This document shows, in pieces, positions 55,147-64,000 of a DNA stretch of 64,000 nucleotides. The notes below the pieces were generated by a model, which saw nothing but the letters and a program-made list of their open reading frames with translations, made no database searches and was not told the DNA's origin. The stretch covers positions 1 to 64,000 of the forward strand of contig JABFUD020000254.1 in assembly GCA_014529385.2 (NCBI GenBank). Direction: 5' to 3'. Numbering within the stretch: the stretch's first letter is position 1; the number at the start of each line of letters is the position of its first letter. The stretch is from Adiantum capillus-veneris (Eukaryota; Streptophyta; Polypodiopsida; Polypodiales; Pteridaceae). The translations under genes were made by a program, and so were the position numbers.

Positions 55147-57207
55147 ATTCCCCGAGCCTGAGCCTTGGCCCAGGCCTCATCCCTCAGTCTTATGATATAG
55201 TATAGAACTACTATATATATAAAGACTAGACCCTCAAATGAAGGGAGGCCATGTGGGACAAGTCCTTCAAGTCCTCCACCCTTCTCATCACACTTACCCC
55301 TTGAACTTACTAATTTTAGCCTACTTTTCGACTAGAAAAAGACTATTTTTAGTATATTGACGGCTTTACGTAACCGAAGTGGGGGCTGTAAATCATGAAA
55401 CTCCCTCTAACCAAGACTTTTATTTTGAGCTATGACACACTATATTCTGCGGCTTGGTTAGAAAAAAGACAAGAAAAATTAAATCGAGAGTAAATCCGGG
55501 TTGCAAAATACCCAAAAAACTAGGTGAGCGGCCTTTACAGGTACTCACCAACACTTCTAGAGTGTTGAAGTCACATGTACCTATGCTTTGGGCGTGTGCT
55601 AGAGGATGATCAAATAGAGATTGCTCCCTTTACGCAGGCAACCATTATTCCTTCACATTACCCAAGGTAGTACCACTAAGGACCCACATATTGCATCTAG
55701 TGACTCTTCCTCTGACTACGACATCATGGAAGGTTACTCGATGTCCAATCCCGATAGTCCAAGCCAAGACATGCATTCCATGGGTCCACGGTCCGGGATG
55801 AGTGTGTTTAGCCGCTTGAAAGAGACTCTTAGTAGAGCCACTCCCTCTAAACATGGAGCTAGCGATGTAAATGAAGCGGTGGGGAAGTAAATTCACCATT
55901 CATGACCAATGTAGACCCCATGCTCCTGGAGAGTGTGCATGTGAATACTCCATTCACTGCACCCCCTGACTCTTTAGAGCTATTCTCCTTCGAGGTTATA
56001 TTACCTGATGGTAGAAGCCTTGCAAAAGTGCAAGAGGTTGACTAATATATCCTTGCAGCTAGGAAAAGGAGATTGAAAGCTTACACAAGGCAGAGAAACG
56101 GAGAGAGCTAAAGGCAAAGGCCCCTATATCATCATCCATGCTAGTCAGCAATCAAGTGCTCTTGAATTAGCAACCACTAAGGGTCAAACCATAGGGAACC
56201 ACATTGCATCTAGTTGAAAGGACACCCCTAGCACCTCAATCCTAGATGGAGTGTTTCTAAATGAAAACTAGGAGTATGAACTACAAACAAAGACTTGAAC
56301 TGACCTATACACAGGTCATACCTGGATTTTTTAGATGTCTTACAATCCACATTGGGTGCTATGAGCATAGAGGAGCAACAACAAAGAGTTTGTGATGTCA
56401 TTCATAGGGTTATTGAGCTGGAGAGGCAGAACAAAGGGATCCACATGCCTTCAACGGGTCTCATGAGATTCTTGGATACAGGGAAGGCTAAGCAACCAAC
56501 TTTATCACAAATGGAGACTCCCTAGGTAGCTCAATGGATCCTCCATAGGTTATTTCACCCTCAGGGAGTTCACTATGTGTAAAACTACCAGATCACGTGC
56601 GTACGAGACATGTTTGTAAAACCCCTTATCTATGAATTTTGTTAAGAATATAATGTACCCTTTTCTTTTAAAATCTATAAGTTTTTTTCAAATTTGAAAA
56701 AATAATTCCCTTTTCTATATATATTTTTGTAAGTTTCAAGAACTTTAAATACCCTTCTCTTGAACTCACGTGATAGGTTATATTTTTATTAGGTGACCTC
56801 CCCGGATTTCACCGGGGTCTCAATACAATCTGAGCCCACGAGTGATAGCTTTACTTTTCCAAGTTTATCTCACCTTTCTCTTGATGACACCATGGCTACC
56901 ATGCCTACCCCAGTGATGGGCATGACAAAAAACACACCATGGACCTCATTTATTAGTAAGGAACCACTACATGGTGGCCCAATGCCTACAACAATACCTA
57001 CAAGTGTCTATCAATCATATACACCTATGTACCCTCGTGCTCATGTAGCTCCTCACCCTCCCATTATTTTAAAAACTTATCTCCACGACCACAACATCCA
57101 AGAGCTTATTTCAAAGAGATCATACCAGCTGGCATTAGCATGTCACATCCCACGTCTGTTATGCCCAAGGCTACACATATGATCTTTGGGGCGCCACATG
57201 GCACAAC
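55147..57207 (+). pseudogene. gypsy leader and Gag N-terminal region (arm 2)
   Basis: Mirror of 36446-38511. TATATATAAAG at about 55212-55222. The upstream frame (55621-55890) closes early because of a one-base loss near 55886 compared with arm 1. The Pro-rich frame (56793-57182) is also shifted near its end by one base near 57083. Confidence 0.5.
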
Positions 57208-58174
57208 ATGTACCCAACGTGGAACCCAAGGGCTTCATATATTCCAAACCTAATGCCAAACCCCATTCCACATGCAGTCCCAAGAGTGCTTGTCCCCATT
57301 ATACCTGCTCACTTGGGTAACTTGGCAATATTTTCTCAAGCTATCGGTCAATCCATTGCGGAAAATATGCGTAACACACCTAATAGAGAGCCTAGAAGTA
57401 AGGTAGTACAAATAGCCAAGCTCACACAAGAATTTAGTGGAGACGAGGATGTAATAAAGCATATCAAAGTATTTAAACAAAATATGCAATTCTCTAGGAG
57501 AACACAATGATCTACATAAGAGTAATGCTTTAAGCCCGACCTTGAGTGGGAAGGCTGGGGATTGGTATAGGATCCTAAGGGTGGAACAAAAAGCGATTTA
57601 CCCTACTCCTAGGAGATTGTTCTTGAAAGAGTACATACTAGAGGGAGTGCTTTGGGGTGTAGCCTCTCAGCTCCAAAAAACCCAACGAGAGGAAGGAGAG
57701 TCCGTGAGAGACTTTATTAGTAGTTTGAAGCATTTGAATTCTTGTTGTAATCCAAAGGAGCGCTTCAATAATAACCAATTGTTTTATAGATTCATTAGGG
57801 GACTACGACATGAGGATATATACAATGGCCTAGTCATTAGAGGTATCACCACTTGGGAAGCAGTCACCACCAATGCGATCCAATTGGAGGATAATTTAAT
57901 GATTCAAGGAGAAAGAGTGTTTGTTGAGCCTAAATCTACTAGCTTGCAAGCAATGAGGCATGAGCCAATGACCATAAAGCCTATTACTAAAGAGCCAAAG
58001 ATATCTGAGATGACTTTAGCAGATCTCACCAAGGACATTCAAGAAATAGACAATTGTGCTCCACAAAACAACCATATGTATCTAAAAAGGGAGCAACAAT
58101 GGTGCTCAGTTTTCTATGGTCCACATAGTACCAATGAATGCCCTATGTTTAGAGTAAAATCTAATGGGAATTGA
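57208..58174 (+). pseudogene. Ty3/gypsy Gag core (arm 2)
   Basis: Mirror of 35479-36445. Frames 57208-57510 and 57542-58174 give the same translations as arm 1 (100 and 210 aa), with the gag blocks LSGKAGDWYRIL and FIRGLRHEDIY. Confidence 0.85.
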
Positions 58175-59550
58175 AATGCATGTGGGAGGTATGGTCATCA
58201 AGTCAAGGATTGCATAGTATTTAAACGCACGATGGCTAATAGACCAACCTTAGCATGGACGAACACACCTTGAGTGCCTGCATTGATGTCAGCCCCACCT
58301 TTGAACAACCATCACAACACATGGTCCCTAGGGCCCAAAATGTTGTTCAAACAACACCATTACCACCTCCTGTGTTAGGACCGCAACCCCCACATCCAAG
58401 AATCACTTCTATGAATCAAGTGGACTGTGAGTGATCTATTGCTTGTGTCAATTACAAGGATGAGTTAGACCCTAATATTGCCTATGGGATTGATGCACTT
58501 AAAGAAAGTACACAATACTACATGGAGGACTATTGGGGACAATACTACATGGAAGCCTATTGGGGACAAGTCAAGCCTGTCTATCAAGTAGGTGCTCTTG
58601 CGGCAAGAGGCTAAAATATCAATATCACTGCCAAGAGACCACCTCTTCAATGCTACGAGTGTGGGGGTCCACATCGTGTAGCCAAGTGTCCTATTAGATT
58701 ACAAAAAAATTCCACACTAATGCAAACCAATCAAGCAAGCACATCTACAATGCGGATACTCATGTGTAATCAATGTGGCATAGATCATTTGATTGCCCAA
58801 TGTTCTAATAATCCAAATGCGCCAAAGATCACTCCACTGAACTTAATTGAGGTTACCAAGGAGCCATCACAAAGCACACCTGTGGTACCAATAAATGTAC
58901 TCACACGATCGATGCTCCAAAATCAAAATTATATTCTTGAAGAAAGAGGCACATCATATTTCCCAATCTGAGAAGAAGGAGAAAACACAAAGGACGAGAT
59001 CGCAAAAAGCAACGAAGTCAGACCCTAGTTCAAAGACCAACATAGAGAGTGGTGACAATTCCGTATATATGAACGACGCTGAAGAGGATTCTAATTTAGG
59101 TGAGACCATGGAGACTAAACGACCATTAACAAAGAAACAAACAAGGAAGATTGTCATGAGCCACAATGGCCAGGACCCAAGAAGAAGATAGGAACTTACC
59201 CAAACCCTATAGAGGAGATCGAGAGATTCAAGCAATTAATGGGTTTGGTAGAAGAGACCCAAAGGGATCTAGAGCCAACACCTAGGAAGATCCAAATTAT
59301 CGACACAGTGTTCCCTACGCAAAATCAACCTCACAAAGACCATAGACCACTAGCCATACCTAGTGTCATCCAAGAAGAAAGTGACTTTAAGTCATTGGGA
59401 GGTGGGCGTACTCCATTCTTGTTGGAGAGAATGTTTACAGAGGGATACTTGACCCTATCAAAGAAATGGAGATCCCATCTTCCCCATGTCAAGGGACTGA
59501 AGCCCAAAAAGTGCCATTAAATATTACCAAATTGATGGATTTGAGATTTC
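58175..59550 (+). pseudogene. gypsy Gag zinc-knuckle region (arm 2)
   Basis: Mirror of 34133-35478. Three C-x2-C-x4-H-x4-C knuckles in the same order. One-base differences at about 59441 and 59499 change the reading of the last linker compared with arm 1. Confidence 0.75.
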
Positions 59551-59562
59551 CTCAATGGAGAA

Positions 59563-59753
59563 ATGAAAGTTGAGCTACCACAATTTGCACAAATGGATGG
59601 AGCTAGGGAGGTGCCAATAGAGGAGGAACACTTAGATATACAACCCAACCTAGATGAGAAATCTGATGTTGAAATACCTGTTAACAAGTTGGGACAATAC
59701 TTTGAAGGCAATGAATCCAATGCGACCATACCAATCATAACCAAGGGATTAAC
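59563..59753 (+). pseudogene. gypsy protease, N-terminal flank (arm 2)
   Basis: Mirror of 33905-34100, ending at the TTAAC target duplication (59749-59753) of the TR-GAG insertion. Confidence 0.7.
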
Positions 59754-59832
59754 TATTGGAAGTGTGTCGCTATGGGGGTGATGTCGTGCAGTCATGGTGA
59801 TGCAGAATTGCAGAACAAGAGAGAGAGAGAGA

Positions 59833-59885
<53 letters not shown>

Positions 59886-61803
59886 CACAATTGGAAAAAC
59901 AACTACACAATATGCTTGATTGATTTCTTTGTAAAAACAAAACTTACATAATATGTCAATACTTGCCATGCAAACTCAAAAGGTAACTAAGTCTCATCTG
60001 CATGCTTTAAGCGATGTTCCCATAGGCAGATACCACTAAACCCAGGCTTGAATACCCAACAACCCCCCTTCTCAAGCCCAAACCACTAACTATGGACTTG
60101 ATACAGACCATGGTAGAGTCCAATCACCTGAAACTATGAGTAGAAGTCCCCCCCTTGACAATAACATAGGTGTGTGTGTGCACTTCCCTCAAACAACTAT
60201 CAGTATGAGACAAACCAGAACTCAAACTAAACATAAGGGTGGTCTTACCACTCCTATTTTCATGGCAGTGTCTATAACTCATACATTTTTTTGATAAATG
60301 ACTGACATAAAGGAAACATAAAGACAAACTGAAAACTACAAGACATCACTTTCTACGAGAAGCATTGGTGCTTCATCATCTTCATCACCTTCAACCATAT
60401 TGATTTGTCGCTTATTCTTCTTAAAGAATTTATCCGAAGTATGATTGGTATTTCCACAGTGGATGCAAGGATTTTTGTTGAAACAATCCTTGGTTTGATG
60501 ATTGTTGCGTCCACATATCGCACAAGGTCTAGTGCTGGTAGTAGGCCTGGTTGAAGCTGTTATCCTAGTCGAATTTGTGGTCGAAGTGCCACCATGAGCT
60601 ACATATGCAGTCCGTACGGAAGAACTAATACGTGGTACTCGTTTCTCTTCTTCTTCCAATGAATTAACAATACCATCGAAAGGAGGTAGTGGATCCTTCT
60701 CCTTTAAAATAGTGACAATTTGACAAAATTGTGTAGGTAGGCTATTCAGAAAAATGGCTGTAAGATCTTCATCTGGGATAGGAGCTTCCACATAAATTAG
60801 CTGGGTGCGGATGCTTTTTAGTATGTTAGCTAAAGCTGCAATATTTTCATCATCACACATTGAAAGAGAATACAGCTCCATTTTAAGGCTCATTTTGGAA
60901 TATTTGGCTTGAGGACCAAACACTTTCTCTAGCTCCATCCAAGCAACATTTGCAGATTTTATGTCATCCACATAATGAATAAAATCATCTTCTAGAGATG
61001 TCAAAATAATACCTAGTGCCTGTTCGTCCTTAGATTGTTTCTCGGCAAATAAAACTCTGGTAACTGCAGCGGATGTGCCTACTTTGTCATCTGATAGTGG
61101 CTTGAAGACGTTCCACAGATTCTTGGGCATCAGATATCCCTTCACTTTGATTTTGCCAGGTGTGGAAGGTGAATTTATCCACCTTTGATGCCATATTTGA
61201 TATGCCAATGATAGCTTGGTCCTTTTGCTATGTTGGCGAAGGTAAGTAATGTCCGTCGACCTTCAGCACCACTTTGAAGAGTCGAAAACAATTGAATTTA
61301 ATTCAATAGCCAACTTGCAGTAGTCGAATCTTTGAGAAGCAACTTTGATGATGCCACACCCTTGCTGATAAGCTGTAAATCTAAAAGTTTCATTTTGTGA
61401 GCCTTTTCAATGGACACCAAGCACGAGCACCAAGCCGAGGGTGGGAATCCCTGCTTGACAGATTAAATGGGTAGCCTTTTTATTAAAGTGTGAACACAAA
61501 AGGCAAAAATCGAGCGTTCTCTGTAGTAACCAAAATAGAGTGATGGCATGGATGACAGCTTTGCTTGCAGCGGGCTAAGAAGACCGAACGAGAAGAGCAT
61601 CCAGTGTCAAAAATTGCTCCTTAGGCCAAGGCAATCCTATTGCTACTGATTACGGGCAAAAACTTGCATTCAATCTTCTCTCTGCATAAGAAAATGCTCC
61701 CGCACCGTGTCGACTCAAGCCAAGACCGGGTGGCTCTGATATCAGATGTTGGAACTGTGTGGCTATGGGGGGTGATGGCGTGCAGCCATGGTGATGCAGA
61801 ATT

Positions 61804-61869
<66 letters not shown>

Positions 61870-62049
61870 CGACACAGTAGGAAAAACAACTACACGCTAT
61901 GCTTGATTGATTTATTTGTAAAAACAAAACTTACAATATATGTCAATACTTGCCATGCAAACTCAAAAGGTAACTAAAGTTTCATCTGCATGCTATAAGC
62001 GGTGTTCCCACAGGCAGATATCACTAAACCCGGGCTTGAATACCCAACA
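59754..62049 (-). mobile_element. TR-GAG-type small LTR element (arm 2)
   Basis: Mirror of 31601-33899: 3' LTR 59754-60061, 5' LTR 61747-62049, duplication TTAAC at 59749-59753 and 62050-62054. It differs from arm 1 mainly in the GA microsatellites. Confidence 0.9.
60336..61208 (-). CDS. Ty1/copia-like Gag of TR-GAG element, 290 aa (arm 2)
   Basis: Same translation as 32443-33315, including one intact CCHC knuckle and one lacking its final Cys, and the same N-terminal frame displacement. Confidence 0.85.
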   Translation of the reverse strand: MAYQIWHQRWINSPSTPGKIKVKGYLMPKNLWNVFKPLSDDKVGTSAAVTRVLFAEKQSKDEQALGIILTSLEDDFIHYVDDIKSANVAWMELEKVFGPQAKYSKMSLKMELYSLSMCDDENIAALANILKSIRTQLIYVEAPIPDEDLTAIFLNSLPTQFCQIVTILKEKDPLPPFDGIVNSLEEEEKRVPRISSSVRTAYVAHGGTSTTNSTRITASTRPTTSTRPCAICGRNNHQTKDCFNKNPCIHCGNTNHTSDKFFKKNKRQINMVEGDEDDEAPMLLVESDVL

Positions 62050-62054
62050 TTAAC

Positions 62055-62382
62055 TATGAATGGAATCCTTGATGGTGGCACTGGGGTTAGCATTGTAACT
62101 AAAAGTTGTTGGGAAACCATGGGAAGACCTCCCCTTGGGACTACAAACATAGTGGTAAATATGGCCAATGGGACTATTGTTAAACCTATTGGGATGCTAG
62201 AAGATCTCAAGATCAAGGTCTTTGGACACAAAAAAGGTATACCTTCATTGTTATGGATTTTTCCACAGCACACTATGTCATCTGAGATGATCTTAGGATG
62301 TCCTTTCACGAGGGAAGAAAAAATGGTGCATGGCTGGTCTAAAGACCATGTCTACTTGCAGTTCCAAGACTCTGTCATTTGA
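62055..62382 (+). pseudogene. gypsy protease, C-terminal part (arm 2)
   Basis: Mirror of 31361-31600. Here the frame stays open to 62382 (MILGCPFTREEKMVHGWSKD, the closing ILG block of the domain). In arm 1 an indel in the A/C-run near 31390 breaks it earlier. Confidence 0.75.
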
Positions 62383-63359
62383 GTTGATCTTGTAACTAGT
62401 CGATCATAGATCTGACACCACAATTCACTCAGCCCCATTGCAGTTCCAAGACTCTGTCATTTGAGTTGATCATAGATCTGACACCACAATTCACTCAGCC
62501 CCATTGCAGTATTGTTACACGTGTAAAAAGGACACGGATGTTGGGGAAGATTCCCATTATATGGATGTTCTACCTAGGATGACTGAGTCTGACAATGTGG
62601 ATTGGGTCCACCTAGCAACAACCATTGACACTTGGGGAAATGGGGAGATGACATAGGTAACACCTGAGGGGGATGAAATGCCACCACTTGTACCTTTAAA
62701 TATGATAGGAGCAATGCATATAGCTTCTGATGACCTACCGGATGAAGACTTGGCTGACATTGGAACCGGTAGTGTCTCATAGGACTATAGCCCACATGAT
62801 TTGGAGTCAGAATCATCAATTGAAATTGACTCTGGTGCAAAGCTTGATGTAAATCTGGAGACAAACCATTCAAGGCTCAGTGGTACCTAGATGACAATCT
62901 ATCCGGGAGAGAAGAAGACACAAGTAGAGATTCATCTAGTGACGCTTCACTGGAGGAAGTCCATAATCAAAAATTAGACAAGAGGACTAGGAATATAAGT
63001 GGCAACTATTCGAGCCAATGTACATGCTAGGATAAATAAAAAGAAATCTACTACAAAATGGCTCAGTTATATGGGGGCATGGGATGCTCATTGAAAGTTG
63101 GTAGATAATTGGGGTGAATACCTTCAAAGCGTCATGTCGTGTAGCCCACAACCCATTGACATTGCATAGCTAGAAGCTATAGAGAAACCAAAGTTGATCC
63201 ATACTGTAAGAGATGACAAAATTGAGAGCTAGCTCAACAACAAAAGGAAGCAGAAGAGAAGTCACAGTCCACATAGCAAACAAACCCCACAAAGTTACAC
63301 CCTACACTTGATCATTTCAAATCCTACACCACGGAGGAGCGTAAGGTTGTGTATACAAA

Positions 63360-64000
63360 GCCCAGAGAATTACACCTATAGATGGAAGTAAGGGAGTCTA
63401 TGGTGGTCCAACCATAGTTAAGGAAATAGAGTTAGTAGACCCAAGTGAGGAGTCCAAACCTATTTTCATTGCCCAGGATTTGACAGAGACTGAGGAATAT
63501 GTACTTAAGGAGCTTCTCAAGGAATTTAAGGATATATTTTCTTGGACATATCATGTTATGAAAGGTGTTCCACCTTCTGTGGTGCAACACACAAATTTCG
63601 TGAATAGCATGCTTAAACCAGTCCAGCAACGACCCTACCCAATGAATCCTAAGTATACCAAGGTTGTTCAAGAAGAGATTGAAAAGCTTATCAAATGCGG
63701 ATTCATATACCCTATTGATCACTCATAATGGGTATGTCCAATAGTTATTGCCAAAAAAGAATGAGAAACTCAGAGTGTGTGTGGATCTCAAAGAGGTCAA
63801 TGCCACCACTAGGAGAGACCATTACCCCTTACCATATTCGGAACATGTGCTTGAAAGAGTTGTTGAAGTAAGCTTATAGCTTTTTAGATGGGTACTCTGG
63901 ATACAATCAAATTACAATTTCACTAGAGGACCAAGCTAAAACTTCTTTTATAACTGAATTTTGAGTGTTCGCATTTCGTGTTATGGCTTTTGGCTTAACC
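63360..64000 (+). pseudogene. Ty3/gypsy RT, N-terminal part (arm 2, cut by window end)
   Basis: Mirror of 29648-30302. Reads EFKDIFSWTYHVMKGVPPSV, CGFIYPIDHS, stop, WVCPIV, LRVCVDLKEVNATTRRDHYP, and stops at the window edge just before the TNAPATF block seen in arm 1. Confidence 0.85.

Larger units (their letters stand above)
46825..64000. repeat. giant inverted repeat, arm 2
   Basis: Reverse complement of arm 1, cut by the window end. Single-base indels compared with arm 1 occur at about 55886 (one G fewer), 56805-56820 (G-run lengths), 57083 (one base fewer), 59441 (one T fewer) and 59499 (one C more). Several of them break frames that are open in arm 1. Confidence 0.97.

Overview
This is a plant nuclear window made almost entirely of transposable elements and their debris. 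I found no intact, confidently functional host gene. Plant-type Ty3/gypsy and Ty1/copia-like retroelements, a nuclear copy of a plant mitochondrial SSU rRNA segment, and many decayed PLS-type pentatricopeptide (PPR) fragments mark it as a land plant. The PPR wording (ACGS, LVDMY.KCG, NVVSWNALI) and the repeat load suggest a fern or other seed-free vascular plant, but that assignment is an inference.

Left part (1-29.6 kb). A broken Ty3/gypsy element on + (RT, a candidate solo LTR, the integrase C-terminus, then an aspartic-protease segment) fills 0.4-3.76 kb. A long decayed coiled-coil reading region at 5.9-9.57 kb ends exactly at a polypurine tract and an LTR start at 9609. From 10.5 kb a tandem array of about 190-bp monomers runs to 13471; one monomer carries a mitochondrial SSU rRNA fragment. 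The array is split by a 10.86-kb LTR element on - (13472-24329) and resumes at 24330. That element has unusually long LTRs (about 2.8 kb) which themselves contain PPR-derived sequence, and its only internal ORF is a long acidic protein I do not recognise. Its 3' LTR holds a further 2.5-kb insertion packed with PPR fragments. A decayed kinase-like gene lies at 25.6-26.6 kb, followed by low-information sequence.

Right part (29,648-64,000). This is one giant inverted repeat. Bases 29648-46816 and 46825-64000 are reverse complements separated by an 8-nt CT spacer, and the right arm is cut by the window end. Each arm, from outside to centre, holds: a decayed Ty3/gypsy element (RT, protease, zinc knuckles, gag); a small TR-GAG-type element (two 304-311 bp LTRs, 5-bp TSD, gag ORF only) nested in the protease of that gypsy element; a truncated member of the long-LTR/PPR family; a deletion derivative of another gypsy element (gag joined to RT/RNase H) with a tRNA-Asp primer site; and an LTR-like segment containing the symmetry axis. 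The outer arms are almost identical, but mismatches rise towards the axis. That pattern is what an assembly or fold-back-read artefact would give, so the palindrome must be verified before any biological reading.
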